A stretch of 64,000 bases of DNA from Bacillota bacterium (GCA_023405135.1 JAEXYZ010000066.1:1-64000), one strand, 5' to 3'. Shown: positions 51,363 to 61,353, counted from the stretch's first letter. Notes: generated by a model not told the origin, from the sequence alone. Program-made: numbers and translations.

Positions 51363-52508
51363 TTGAAAAAAATAAGTTTATTAGGAGCAACTGGCTCTAT
51401 TGGATGGCAAACAGTTGACATTTTATTAAACCATCCTGAAAGCTTTAAGCTTGTTGCTTTTTCAGCAGGTAAAAATATTGAAAAAACACGTAAAATTATC
51501 GATGACCTACAGCCAGAGCTTGTATCAGTACAAGATGAAAGTGATGCTTTAGAACTGCAAAAGGATTATCCTCATATTCATTTTACTTTTGGAAAACAAG
51601 GATTAGTTGATGTGGCGACACATCCTGATTCAACAGTACTTTTAAATGCGGTATTAGGTAGTATAGGTTTAGAATCGACACTTGCTGCTATTCGCATGGG
51701 AAAAACGATTGCTATTGCAAATAAAGAAACATTAGTTACAGCAGGTCATTTAGTAATGGCTGAGGCCAAAAAATATAACGCACCAATTTTACCAGTTGAT
51801 AGTGAGCATTCTGCAGTTTTCCAATCAATGAATGGTGAAAATCCAAAGCAAATAGAAAGAATTATTTTAACTGCATCAGGTGGATCATTCCGAGACAAAA
51901 CCCGTGAACAATTAAAAGATGTAACTGTTAAAGATGCACTAAATCATCCTAATTGGTCAATGGGAGCAAAAATTACGATAGATTCTACAACAATGATGAA
52001 TAAAGGATTAGAAGTAATTGAAGCACATGTACTTTTTAACATGCCCTATGAAAAAATTGATGTTTTATTACATCGAGAAAGTATTATTCATTCATTAGTT
52101 GAGTATCATGATACAAGTGTCATTGCTCAACTAGGTACTCCGGATATGCGTGTACCGATTCAATATGCACTAAGTTACCCAGAACGTTTGCCGCTTATAG
52201 AAGGACAACGGTTAAATTTAGCTCAAATTGGACAACTCCACTTTAAAGAAGTTGATTTTGACCGTTATCGAGCTTTAAAACTAGCCTATGATGCTGGACG
52301 AGCAGGTGGTACGATTTTAACTGCTATGAATGCGGCGAACGAAGCGGCTGTTGCACTATTTTTACAAGAAAAAATTACGTTTTTACAAATCGAAGAAATT
52401 ATTGAACAAGTAATGAATGATCATAACAATGTATTATTGCCAGATTTAGAAACTATACTTCAAGTAGATATTGAAACAAGAAAAACAGTAGTTAGCATGG
52501 TAAAATAG
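51363..52508 (+). CDS. dxr: 1-deoxy-D-xylulose 5-phosphate reductoisomerase
   Basis: 381 aa. Dxr makes 2-C-methylerythritol 4-phosphate in the MEP isoprenoid pathway, which supplies UppS. The NADPH site is ISLLGATGSIGWQTVDIL; IANKETLVTAGHLVMAEA, LPVDSEHSAVFQSMNGE and SGGSFRDKTREQL, LNHPNWSMGAKITIDSTTMM complete the metal and substrate site. I choose TTG 51363 behind GAAGGGAAG, giving the family start MKKISLLGA; an in-frame TTG at 51345 is less likely. Confidence 0.95.
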   Translation: MKKISLLGATGSIGWQTVDILLNHPESFKLVAFSAGKNIEKTRKIIDDLQPELVSVQDESDALELQKDYPHIHFTFGKQGLVDVATHPDSTVLLNAVLGSIGLESTLAAIRMGKTIAIANKETLVTAGHLVMAEAKKYNAPILPVDSEHSAVFQSMNGENPKQIERIILTASGGSFRDKTREQLKDVTVKDALNHPNWSMGAKITIDSTTMMNKGLEVIEAHVLFNMPYEKIDVLLHRESIIHSLVEYHDTSVIAQLGTPDMRVPIQYALSYPERLPLIEGQRLNLAQIGQLHFKEVDFDRYRALKLAYDAGRAGGTILTAMNAANEAAVALFLQEKITFLQIEEIIEQVMNDHNNVLLPDLETILQVDIETRKTVVSMVK

Positions 52509-52556
52509 ATAGAGTGAGCATAGACTAACAAAACTTGCTCTTAAAGGTGGGATTTT

Positions 52557-53816
52557 ATGCAAACTGTAATTGCGTTTATTATTGTTTTCGGTTCCCTTGT
52601 GTTTTTCCATGAACTGGGACATTTTATTTTTGCAAAACGTGCAGGGATATTAGTTCGCGAATTCGCTATTGGAATGGGTCCTAAAATTTTTGGAATGACA
52701 AAGGGTGAAACGTTATATACAATTCGATTATTGCCACTTGGTGGATATGTTCGAATGGCTGGCGATGATGCAGATAAAATTGAATTGCAGCCTGGATATA
52801 GAGTCGGGTTAATTTTAAACAGAGATAACGTTGCCGAAAAAATTTATTTAAACCAAAAAGTTCAAAATCCAAATGTACTTTTCATGGAAGTTGAACGTGC
52901 AGATCTTGAAAAAGGATTGTGGATTGAAGGCTACGATGAAGAAGATCAATTAGTTCGTATTAAAGTAGCTAGAAAAGCAACCATTGTTGAAAATGGTACG
53001 GAAACAATTATTGCACCATATGATCGTCAATTTAATTCGAAAACAGTTGGACAACGTGCAATGGCGATTTTTGCTGGTCCGTTATTTAACTTTATTTTAG
53101 CGTTTGTTGTTTTTGTGTTCATCGCTTTAATGCAAGGTGTTCCAACTAACGAACCTGTTATTTATGATGTAGTTGATAATGGTCCAGCTCAAGCGGCAGG
53201 AATGGAGGCTGGAGATCTTGTAAAAGAAATAGATGGTGTTCCAATTAAAGATTGGGATGCACTTTCTGGTACCGTACAAGAAAATCCGGGTAAAACATTA
53301 AATTTCTTAGTAGAACGAGATGGACAAGAACTTGAATTATCATTAACTCCACAAGCAGTTGAAAATAGTGGGAAAAAAATTGGACAAATTGGTGTTATGT
53401 ATCAAAGTCCTGTTGAGAAAAACCCTTTCAAAGCAGTTGTCTATGGCGCACAGCAAACATGGGATTACACAGTATTAATACTTGATCTGTTAAGGATGTT
53501 AGTTACTGGTCAATTTACAATTGATGCGCTCTCTGGCCCAGTAGGAATTTATAAAGCAACAGAAACAGTTGCCCAGTATGGAGTTTATAATTTAATGAAT
53601 TGGGCTGCAGTACTAAGTATTAACCTAGGTATTATGAATCTTTTACCACTGCCAGCTTTAGATGGTGGTCGACTATTATTCTTCGGTATTGAAGCTCTGC
53701 GCGGAAAGCCGGTAGATCGTCAAAAAGAAGGATTAGTTCATTTTGTTGGTATTGTCCTATTAATGATTTTGATGGTTGTCGTTACATGGAATGATATTCA
53801 AAGGTTCTTCTTCTAA
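52557..53816 (+). CDS. rseP: site-2 zinc metalloprotease RseP (RasP)
   Basis: 419 aa. This intramembrane protease cleaves anti-sigma factors and signal peptide remnants. The zinc motif HELGH is in GSLVFFHELGHFIFAKRAG, the second active-site segment is MNLLPLPALDGGRLLFFGIE, and one PDZ domain lies between (about 185-265, VDNGPAQAAGMEAGDLVKEI). Membrane helices are at both ends and in the middle (LFNFILAFVVFVFIALM). AAAGGTGGG precedes ATG 52557. A strong terminator follows. Confidence 0.96.
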   Translation: MQTVIAFIIVFGSLVFFHELGHFIFAKRAGILVREFAIGMGPKIFGMTKGETLYTIRLLPLGGYVRMAGDDADKIELQPGYRVGLILNRDNVAEKIYLNQKVQNPNVLFMEVERADLEKGLWIEGYDEEDQLVRIKVARKATIVENGTETIIAPYDRQFNSKTVGQRAMAIFAGPLFNFILAFVVFVFIALMQGVPTNEPVIYDVVDNGPAQAAGMEAGDLVKEIDGVPIKDWDALSGTVQENPGKTLNFLVERDGQELELSLTPQAVENSGKKIGQIGVMYQSPVEKNPFKAVVYGAQQTWDYTVLILDLLRMLVTGQFTIDALSGPVGIYKATETVAQYGVYNLMNWAAVLSINLGIMNLLPLPALDGGRLLFFGIEALRGKPVDRQKEGLVHFVGIVLLMILMVVVTWNDIQRFFF

Positions 53817-53904
53817 AAGCGAAAGCACCCCGAGAGTTGGGCAGCTGAGCAAGATGAAAATTTACGTTAGTAAATATTGTTTAAAATATAAGATTGATTT
53901 TTCG

Positions 53905-53958
53905 TTAACCTTATTCATTTATGGTAAAATCCAAAATGAATAAGGTTAAATCTTTTTT
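53905..53958 (+). terminator. strong terminator between rseP and proS
   Basis: A perfect 16-pair inverted repeat TTAACCTTATTCATTT/AAATGAATAAGGTTAA with a 13-base loop, followed by TCTTTTTTA. Confidence 0.85.
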
Positions 53959-54053
53959 ACTCAAGTTACTGTAAAAAATTGCTTCTACTTATATAGAAGA
54001 TTAGTATGATATGCTAAAGTTAGTAAGTTTTGAATAGAAAAAGGTGAGCACTT

Positions 54054-55760
54054 ATGAAACAAAGTTTTACTTTAATTCCAACAATGCGTGAAGTACCTTC
54101 TGAAGTTGAAGCGAATTCTCATAAAATGCTAATTCGAGCTGGATTTATACGCCAAAGTACAAGTGGTGTTTATTCATATTTACCGTTAGCAAAACGTGTA
54201 TTAACGAAAATTGAAAAAATGATTCAACAAGAGATGGAAGCGTTAGGTGCAATTGAAATTTCCTTACCGATTATTCAACCTGCTGAAATATGGGAGCATT
54301 CGAAACGAATTGGAAATTTTGGAGAAGAAATGATGCATTTAAAAGATCGACGTAATCATCAACTAATTCTTTCTCCAACCCATGAGGAAGCAGTAACAAT
54401 GTTAATTCGAGAAGGAATTAATTCTTATAGAAAATTGCCAATAACACTTTTTCAAATTCAGACGAAATTTCGCGATGAGAGTCGGCCTCGCTTTGGTCTT
54501 TTGCGGAGTCGGGAATTTATTATGAAGGATGCTTATTCTTTTCATGATAGTAATGAGAATTTAGAGGATACATATCGTAAGATGGTTTCAGCTTATTCTA
54601 CTATTCTATATCGTATTGGTTTAAATTATCGAGTTGTTCAGGCGGATTCAGGTATAATGGGGGGGACAGCTGCAGAGGAATTCATTGTTCCTTCAGAGGA
54701 TGGTGAAGCAATCATCGCTATTTCTGATCAATCTGATTACGCAGCAAATATTGAAGTTGCAGAAGTGGTGGAACCTACTAATTTTTCTGATGAATATTTA
54801 AAGCCTTTAGAGAAAGTCGCTTCATCTAATATCAAAACAATCGATGAAATATGTGAATTTTTCAATGTTGCATCTTCTAAATTTATTAAATCACTTGTAT
54901 ATCAAGCTGATGAGAAATTTGTTGTTGTATTAGTTCGTGGTGATCACGAAGTTAATGATATAAAGTTAAGAAAAGCCTTAAGTGCGAATGCTCTTCGTTT
55001 AGCAAATAAAGAAGAAATACAGCAATTACTTAGTTGTTCTTCTGAATCAATTGGACCGATTAAGCTACCTGTTGACGTTAAAGTAATTGCTGATTTAGCG
55101 ATTCAATCAATACGAAATTCTATTACAGGAGCAAATGAGGATGGCTATCATTATATTAATGCAAATCCTGAACGAGATTTTGCCATCAATGCATATGAAG
55201 ATGTTCGCTATATCCAAGAAGGTGAACCTTCACCAGATGGCAAAGGAACGATTCGTTTCGTGAAGGGGATTGAAGTAGGACATATTTTTAAATTGGGTAC
55301 AGCATTTTCTGAGAAATTCAATGCAAACTTTGTTGATGAAAATGGCGAATTAAAGCCTATTATTATGGGTAGCTATGGTCTTGGTATTACAAGACTATTA
55401 GCAGTAGTTGCAGATAAGTACCAAGATGAACATGGCTTTACTTGGCCCAAGCATTTAGCTCCTTATGATATTCATTTAATACCTGTTAACTTTGAAGATG
55501 AGGTTCAATCGAATCTTGCAAATGAGCTTTATAATATATTAACGTTTTATCAATTTGATGTATTATTTGATGACCGACATGAAAGTGCCGGGGTTAAATT
55601 TGTTGATGCAGATTTAATCGGTTTGCCTGTTCGTGTAACGATAGGTGAAAGAGCAAGTGAAGGAATCGTAGAAGTAAAAATCCGAAGCACAGGTGAAACT
55701 TTCGAATGGGCAAAAGAAGAACTAGTTGATCATTTGAATGAGTTTTTTAGAAGTAATTAA
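54054..55760 (+). CDS. proS: prolyl-tRNA synthetase
   Basis: 568 aa, the bacterial class II type with an insertion editing domain. Class II motifs are visible as SGVYSYLPLAKRVLTKIEKM, RDESRPRFGLLRSREFIMKD and GSYGLGITRLLAVVADK; the INS domain between motifs 2 and 3 (about 225-405) hydrolyses Ala-tRNAPro. The C-terminal anticodon-binding domain ends the protein. AAAGGTGAG precedes ATG 54054. I saw no T-box leader upstream. The rseP-proS-polC order is conserved in Bacillales. Confidence 0.97.
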   Translation: MKQSFTLIPTMREVPSEVEANSHKMLIRAGFIRQSTSGVYSYLPLAKRVLTKIEKMIQQEMEALGAIEISLPIIQPAEIWEHSKRIGNFGEEMMHLKDRRNHQLILSPTHEEAVTMLIREGINSYRKLPITLFQIQTKFRDESRPRFGLLRSREFIMKDAYSFHDSNENLEDTYRKMVSAYSTILYRIGLNYRVVQADSGIMGGTAAEEFIVPSEDGEAIIAISDQSDYAANIEVAEVVEPTNFSDEYLKPLEKVASSNIKTIDEICEFFNVASSKFIKSLVYQADEKFVVVLVRGDHEVNDIKLRKALSANALRLANKEEIQQLLSCSSESIGPIKLPVDVKVIADLAIQSIRNSITGANEDGYHYINANPERDFAINAYEDVRYIQEGEPSPDGKGTIRFVKGIEVGHIFKLGTAFSEKFNANFVDENGELKPIIMGSYGLGITRLLAVVADKYQDEHGFTWPKHLAPYDIHLIPVNFEDEVQSNLANELYNILTFYQFDVLFDDRHESAGVKFVDADLIGLPVRVTIGERASEGIVEVKIRSTGETFEWAKEELVDHLNEFFRSN

Positions 55761-55844
55761 TTTTAGTCCCTCGAAATAAAGTTGAAAACATACAAAATTG
55801 TTTTTTATATTCAAACATACCAAAAGCCTGTACTATATTTAGAA

Positions 55845-55923
55845 AGCGCAGCCTTCACAAAGCACGGAAACAAGTCGTAGAGACACGACAACGTGGCTCT
55901 ACGGCTTGTGTGCTTAGCCCGCT
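55845..55923. repeat. large structured element (79 nt hairpin)
   Basis: The core stem CAAGTCGTAGAG (55871-55882) with CTCTACGGCTTG (55897-55908) encloses CACG-ACAA-CGTG; further out AAGCAC (55860-55865) pairs with GTGCTT (55910-55915) and AGCG with CGCT at the base. No T-run follows. It is more GC-rich than its surroundings and could be an inserted palindromic repeat or a structured RNA. Confidence 0.7.
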
Positions 55924-56036
55924 CAACAACCCAAACTATCTTAAAAATTATTCTAAGTATTTCTCCGATTAGCTCCATGTAAGGAGATAGCAGTTCCACT
56001 TTAATTTAACAAGTATTTAGTATATAGACAAAATAA

Positions 56037-56070
56037 CTGCTCATTTCTAAATTAGAATGGGCAGATTCTT
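56037..56070 (+). terminator. terminator-like hairpin before polC
   Basis: CTGCTCATTTCTAA pairs with TTAGAATGGGCAG with one wobble and one bulge; the tail ATTCTT is poor in T, so termination may be weak. Confidence 0.45.
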
Positions 56071-56100
56071 ATTAACAAGGAAAAACTATTTTATGGTAAT

Positions 56101-56128
56101 ATGACTTTTTAGATAATCCTTTTATATA
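56101..56128 (+). promoter_or_regulatory. weak promoter candidate for polC
   Basis: ATGACT (56101-56106), 16 bases, then TATATA (56123-56128), about 25 bases upstream of the polC start. Confidence 0.35.
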
Positions 56129-56153
56129 CATAAGAAAGTAGGTGGTGAGTTGA

Positions 56154-59100
56154 ATGTTAGACAATCAAGAAGCAAGAGAAAGATTTTTAACTTTATTACA
56201 ACAATTGCAATTAACTGAAGATGTCTACATGTCTTTTTTTGAACAAGGAGAACTCACTCGACTGACAGTTCATAAGAAAAATCGTGTTTGGTGTTTTGAA
56301 ATAAAATTAAAAAACATTTTACCTTATCAAGTTTATCAGCTATTTCGTACTCGAATGGCTGAACAGTTCCATCATATCGCGCAAGCTACATTTACAATAA
56401 CGGCTAGCAGTCCTCATGTAACAGAAGAACTTGTAACAGATTATTGGTTAACTGCTGTCGAGCAATTAGATGCTTCTCCACCATTAAAAAATAGACTGAT
56501 GAATCAAAAGCCTCAATGGAATGGTAATAAACTAACGGCATGTTGCATGTCTGAAATTGAACAATTAACATTAAAATCTAAATATGCTCAAAAAATTGTA
56601 GAAGCATATGCTAGTCTTGGTTTTCCACCATTTTCAGTAGATTTTCAATTACTTGAAGAAACAGAGGAAATGAAAGAGGCTCATCTGCAATATATTGAAC
56701 AACGTCAAATGGAAGAAGCAGAGCTTGCTAGACAAGCAATGGAAGATTTCCAAAAACGTGAAAAAGCGAAAAGTGAAAATCCATCTTCAGTTGCAAGCAG
56801 TGGGCCTTTCCAATTAGGTGTGCAAATTAAAGAGACTGAAACGATGGAGATTCGTCGCATCTTGGAAGAGGAACGCCGAGTCGTTATTGAAGGATATGTC
56901 TTTGCAGTTGATATAAAAGAACTGAAAAGTGGACGTTCACTTTTAGAGTTGAAAATCACCGACTATACAGATTCAATCCTAGTGAAAATGTTCTCTCGTG
57001 ACAAAGAAGACGCAGAAATGATGACCCAATTGAAAAAAGGTATGTGGGTAAAGGTTCGTGGCTCTGTTCAAAACGATACGTTCGTTCGAGACTTAGTTGT
57101 CATGGCTCAAGATATAAATGAAATTTATAAAGAACCGCGCAAGGATACGGCACCAGAGGGAGAAAAACGAGTAGAACTCCACCTTCATACACCAATGAGT
57201 CAAATGGATGCTGTTACACCAATAGATCAATTAGTTGCTCAAGCAGCAAAATGGGGTCATCCTGCCATCGCCATTACAGATCATGCAGTTGCACAAGGGT
57301 TCCCAGAAGCATATGCTGCAGGCAAAAAGCATGGGATTAAAATTATTTATGGAGTAGAAGCGAATATAGTTGACGATGGCTCACCTATTGCATATGCAGA
57401 GCAGCATATTGCTTTAGATGATGCGACATTTGTTGTATTTGACGTGGAAACAACAGGTCTTTCTACTGCTTACGATACAATTATCGAGCTTGCTGCAGTT
57501 AAAATTAAAGAAGGTAAAGTAATCGATAAATTTGAACGCTTTGCAAATCCACATAAACCTTTAACTGCAAAAATTATTGAGTTAACTCATATTACAGATG
57601 ACATGCTACAAGATGCACCAGAAGTCGATCAAGTTGTTACGGAATTTAAAGAGTTTATTGGTGATGCTATTGTAGTAGCTCATAATGCATCCTTCGATAT
57701 TGGCTTTTTATATACTGCCTATGAAAAGGCAGGCATACATGGAGTAATACATCCAGTAATCGATACGTTAGAATTATCGCGTTTCTTAAATCCGACATTA
57801 AAAAGTCACCGTTTAAATACATTATGTAAACGATATGGTATCGAATTAACACAGCATCACCGTGCAATCTATGATACGGAAGCAACGGGTGAATTAATGC
57901 TTCATTTATTAAAGGAAGCTAAAGAGCATGGTATCAACTATCATGATGAATTCAATCAAAATATCAATAAAAATGAAAGTTATAAGCAATCTCGTCCATA
58001 TCACTGCACAATTTTAGCGATTGATAATGAAGGATTAAAAAATTTATTTAAATTAATTTCAATTGCCCATACTCAAACCTATTACCGTGTTCCACGTATA
58101 CGCCGATCGGACTTAGTAAAGTTACGTAAAGGCTTACTAGTCGGTTCAGGATGTAGTAAAGGCGAATTATTTGAAACGATGATGAACAAGTCAACAGAGG
58201 AAGCTGAAAAAGTTGCCAAGTTTTATGACTTTATTGAAGTTCATCCGAAGCCAGTCTATGCACCATTAATAGAAGATGGTGCAATCCATGATGAGTGGAA
58301 TTTAGAGGATATCATTCGTAAGCTAGTAAAACTAGGGAAACGATTAGATAAACCGGTTGTTGCAACAGGAAATGTTCATTACCTCCATCAAAACGATGCC
58401 ATCTTTAGACAAATTTTAGTTGGTTCTCAAGGTGGAGCAAATCCATTAAATCGATACAAATTACCAGAAGTGCATTTCCGTACAACAAATGAAATGTTAG
58501 AGGAATTTGATTTCTTAGGTCCAGATTTAGCTAAAGAAATTGTTGTAACAAATACACAAAAAGTAGCAAACATGATTGGCGACGTTAAACCGATCAAGGA
58601 TGAACTATATACGCCAAAAATTGAAGGCTCTGACGAAGAGGTAACAAATTTAACATATGAGATGGCACATAAAATTTATGGTGAGGACTTACCTGAAATC
58701 GTTAAGGCACGTATTGAAAAAGAATTAAAATCGATTTTAGGAAACGGCTTTGGAGTTATTTACTTAATCTCTGCAAAACTTGTGAAAAAGTCTTTAGCTG
58801 ATGGCTATTTAGTAGGTTCACGTGGTTCGGTTGGGTCATCGCTAGTTGCAACATTTATGGAAATTACAGAAGTGAATCCATTGCCGCCACATTACGTTTG
58901 CCCTAACTGTAAAAATGTTGAATTCTTTGATGATGGTTCAGTTGGTAGTGGGTTCGACTTGCCAAACAAAGACTGTCCGAAATGTGGTACTCGCTATAAA
59001 AAAGATGGACAAGATATTCCCTTTGAAACGTTCCTTGGATTTAAAGGAGATAAAGTCCCCGATATCGACTTAAACTTCTCTGGGGAATATCAACCACAAG

Positions 59101-60479
59101 CACATAACTATACGAAAGTGCTTTTTGGTGAAGACTATGTATACCGCGCTGGAACAATTGGTACGGTTGCAGAAAAAACAGCGTATGGTTATGTAAGAGG
59201 ATATTCAAATGATCATAATATAACATTCCGTGGGGCAGAAGTTGATCGTCTTGTACAAGGGTGTACAGGGGTAAAAAGAACAACTGGACAGCATCCAGGT
59301 GGGATTATCGTAGTACCAGATTATATGGATATTTATGATTTTACTCCTGTTCAATTCCCTGCTGATGCACAAGATGCAGAATGGAAAACGACTCACTTTG
59401 ATTTCCATTCTATTCATGATAATGTCTTGAAGCTTGATATACTAGGACACGATGATCCGACTGTGATTAGGATGCTACAAGATTTATCAGGTATTGATCC
59501 GAAAACAGTCCCAACAGATGATCCAGTCGTAATGCAAATATTCTCAAGTCCAGAATCACTAGGAGTTACAGAGGAACAAATTGGCTGTAAAACTGGGACA
59601 CTTGGTATTCCAGAATTCGGTACTCGCTTTGTTCGTCAAATGTTAGAGGATACGAAACCTTCAACCTTTAGTGAACTTGTACAAATATCCGGTTTATCCC
59701 ACGGAACTGACGTGTGGTTAGGAAATGCTCAAGAACTAATTCAGAACGGTACATGTGTTTTATCTGAAGTTATTGGGTGTCGTGACGATATTATGGTTTA
59801 CTTAATTTATCAAGGATTAGAACCAAGTTTTGCATTTAAAATCATGGAGTCAGTTCGTAAAGGTAAAGGTTTAACAGAAGAGATGGAAGCAGAAATGCGT
59901 GCACAAAAAGTACCAGAATGGTATATCGACTCATGTAAGAAAATAAAATACATGTTCCCTAAAGCTCACGCAGCTGCATATGTTTTAATGGCTGTACGTA
60001 TAGCTTGGTTCAAAGTGCACCATCCTATTTTATATTACGCAGCATACTTTACAGTGCGAGCTAGTGATTTCGATTTAATAGCAATGACACAAGGCTCTGC
60101 TATGATTCGAACACGAATTGATGAAATTAATGCTAAAGGTCTAGATGCTTCCAAAAAGGAAAAGGATTTATTAACCGTACTAGAACTAGCTTTAGAAATG
60201 TGTGAACGTGGGATGAGCTTTAAAAAAGTTGACTTATACCGTTCGCAAGCAAGTGAGTTTGTCATTGACGGAAATTCTTTAATACCACCTTTTGATGCCA
60301 TTCCAGGACTAGGAACAAACGTAGCGAAAGCTATTGTTGCGGCACGAGAAGATGGAGAATTTCTTTCTAAGGAAGATTTGCAACAACGTGGTCGCGTTTC
60401 AAAAACGCTAATTGAGTATATGGATAGCCTTGGTTGTTTAGAAGGATTACCAGATGCAAACCAGCTTTCATTATTTTAA
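56154..60479 (+). CDS. polC: DNA polymerase III alpha subunit, PolC type
   Basis: 1441 aa. PolC is the leading replicative polymerase of low-GC Firmicutes. Domains in order: N-terminal domain; OB fold (about 225-320); PHP domain starting VELHLHTPMSQMDAV and split by a DnaQ-type 3'-5' exonuclease (VVFDVETTGLSTAYDTIIEL, VAHNASFDIGFLY, HRAIYDTEATGELM; about 425-590); palm and fingers with PDIDLNFSGEYQPQAHNY, a zinc-binding module CPNCKN...CPKCG, and KMFPKAHAAAYVLMAVR-like fingers; helix-hairpin-helix IPGLGTNVAKAIVAAR. The C-terminus NQLSLF is a clear beta-clamp binding peptide. AGGTGGTGAG precedes ATG 56154. Confidence 0.98.
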   Translation: MLDNQEARERFLTLLQQLQLTEDVYMSFFEQGELTRLTVHKKNRVWCFEIKLKNILPYQVYQLFRTRMAEQFHHIAQATFTITASSPHVTEELVTDYWLTAVEQLDASPPLKNRLMNQKPQWNGNKLTACCMSEIEQLTLKSKYAQKIVEAYASLGFPPFSVDFQLLEETEEMKEAHLQYIEQRQMEEAELARQAMEDFQKREKAKSENPSSVASSGPFQLGVQIKETETMEIRRILEEERRVVIEGYVFAVDIKELKSGRSLLELKITDYTDSILVKMFSRDKEDAEMMTQLKKGMWVKVRGSVQNDTFVRDLVVMAQDINEIYKEPRKDTAPEGEKRVELHLHTPMSQMDAVTPIDQLVAQAAKWGHPAIAITDHAVAQGFPEAYAAGKKHGIKIIYGVEANIVDDGSPIAYAEQHIALDDATFVVFDVETTGLSTAYDTIIELAAVKIKEGKVIDKFERFANPHKPLTAKIIELTHITDDMLQDAPEVDQVVTEFKEFIGDAIVVAHNASFDIGFLYTAYEKAGIHGVIHPVIDTLELSRFLNPTLKSHRLNTLCKRYGIELTQHHRAIYDTEATGELMLHLLKEAKEHGINYHDEFNQNINKNESYKQSRPYHCTILAIDNEGLKNLFKLISIAHTQTYYRVPRIRRSDLVKLRKGLLVGSGCSKGELFETMMNKSTEEAEKVAKFYDFIEVHPKPVYAPLIEDGAIHDEWNLEDIIRKLVKLGKRLDKPVVATGNVHYLHQNDAIFRQILVGSQGGANPLNRYKLPEVHFRTTNEMLEEFDFLGPDLAKEIVVTNTQKVANMIGDVKPIKDELYTPKIEGSDEEVTNLTYEMAHKIYGEDLPEIVKARIEKELKSILGNGFGVIYLISAKLVKKSLADGYLVGSRGSVGSSLVATFMEITEVNPLPPHYVCPNCKNVEFFDDGSVGSGFDLPNKDCPKCGTRYKKDGQDIPFETFLGFKGDKVPDIDLNFSGEYQPQAHNYTKVLFGEDYVYRAGTIGTVAEKTAYGYVRGYSNDHNITFRGAEVDRLVQGCTGVKRTTGQHPGGIIVVPDYMDIYDFTPVQFPADAQDAEWKTTHFDFHSIHDNVLKLDILGHDDPTVIRMLQDLSGIDPKTVPTDDPVVMQIFSSPESLGVTEEQIGCKTGTLGIPEFGTRFVRQMLEDTKPSTFSELVQISGLSHGTDVWLGNAQELIQNGTCVLSEVIGCRDDIMVYLIYQGLEPSFAFKIMESVRKGKGLTEEMEAEMRAQKVPEWYIDSCKKIKYMFPKAHAAAYVLMAVRIAWFKVHHPILYYAAYFTVRASDFDLIAMTQGSAMIRTRIDEINAKGLDASKKEKDLLTVLELALEMCERGMSFKKVDLYRSQASEFVIDGNSLIPPFDAIPGLGTNVAKAIVAAREDGEFLSKEDLQQRGRVSKTLIEYMDSLGCLEGLPDANQLSLF

Positions 60480-60585
60480 AAGGCCAACGTTTCTCTTACC
60501 ATTTAAATAACACATTTACGTAAATTTGCATTAAGTAAGATAATGTGCTATTGTAAAGGTAATAATTTGTTGATAGTTTTGCAGC

Positions 60586-60620
60586 AAAAGAGTGGGACCT
60601 TCCCGCTCTTTTCTGTTGTT
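60586..60620 (+). terminator. intrinsic terminator after polC
   Basis: AAAAGAGTGGGA (60586-60597) pairs with TCCCGCTCTTTT (60601-60612), one wobble, with a three-base loop. The arms are A-rich and T-rich. Confidence 0.82.
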
Positions 60621-60729
60621 ATGCTAATCCAAATTTAACCTACCATTGAACGAACACCTTGTTCGAGACGTTGATTTCACCATGTTAGGTGGAATTTCTA
60701 TTTTTTATAGGGTCTTGCAGAAAGTGTCT

Positions 60730-60812
60730 AATTAAGTCGCGGTTAGCTTGCGTAAGGCTAAGCAATGTCCTTTTGCGACGAGTAACCGCAGGAGCAGGAC
60801 GCTTACGCTTTT
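60730..60812. repeat. palindromic intergenic repeat upstream of rimP
   Basis: GCGTAAGGCTAAGCAATGTCC and GGACGCTTACGC form an imperfect stem around the loop core TTTTGCGACGAGTAACCGCA, which is shared with the array at 1-106. It is followed by CGCTTTTCT-like sequence, as at the left end. I read both as members of one dispersed family. Confidence 0.65.
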
Positions 60813-60852
60813 CTTATAATAAGCAAAAAACAATTACGTCTAGGAGGATACT

Positions 60853-61332
60853 ATGAGCAAAGTAACGTCAGTAATTGAAGAGCTTGTTACACCAATTTTA
60901 GATGACTTAAATCTTGAACTGGTCGATATAGAGTTTTTAAAAGAAGGCCGTAATTGGTTTCTTCGCGTCTATATAGATACACCAGAAGGCGGAATTGATA
61001 TCGATCAATGTGCACTTGTTAGTGAGCGTTTAAGCTTAGTTCTGGATGAAAAGGATCCAATCGAGCAAAACTATTATTTAGAAGTTTCTTCACCTGGAGC
61101 CGAACGTCCATTAAAGAAAGAATCGGATTTCGAAAAAGCAGTAGGCAAATTTGTTTATGTGAAAACATATGAGCCAATAAAAGATATGAAAGAATTTCAA
61201 GGTTATTTGAAAGCATATACTGAACAAGGCTTAGAACTTGAAGTTCGTATTAAAACTCGTAAAATGAACATTTTTATCGAAAAAGATAAAATTGCAAAAG
61301 CACGACTTGCAATTGATTTCTCATCAAACTAG
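60853..61332 (+). CDS. rimP: ribosome maturation factor RimP
   Basis: 159 aa. RimP helps assemble the 30S subunit around S12 and S19. LVDIEFLKEGRNWFLRVYID, GGIDIDQCALVSERLSLVLD and YYLEVSSPGAERPLKKESDF are typical. TAGGAGG precedes ATG 60853. It heads the conserved rimP-nusA-rnpM-ylxQ-infB operon. Confidence 0.96.
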   Translation: MSKVTSVIEELVTPILDDLNLELVDIEFLKEGRNWFLRVYIDTPEGGIDIDQCALVSERLSLVLDEKDPIEQNYYLEVSSPGAERPLKKESDFEKAVGKFVYVKTYEPIKDMKEFQGYLKAYTEQGLELEVRIKTRKMNIFIEKDKIAKARLAIDFSSN

Positions 61333-61353
61333 CAATTTAGGAGTGAAAATATA

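Larger units (their letters stand above)
55761..56153 (+). other. proS-polC intergenic region
   Basis: A 393-base gap without a credible gene. It holds a large GC-richer hairpin element at 55845-55923, a terminator-like stem at 56037-56064 and a weak promoter before polC. Confidence 0.6.
60480..60852 (+). other. polC-rimP intergenic region
   Basis: A 373-base gap without a gene. It carries the polC terminator (60586-60612) and a palindromic repeat element (about 60730-60812) sharing its core with the left-end array, then the rimP ribosome site. Confidence 0.65.

Noticed and set aside
53817..54053. T-box leader for proS
   Set aside because: The large inverted repeat is a simple terminator; no T-box sequence or specifier structure is visible between it and proS.
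55845..55923. tRNA-like gene of 79 nt
   Set aside because: There is no T-loop GTTCGA motif, no cloverleaf and no CCA context; it is one long hairpin.
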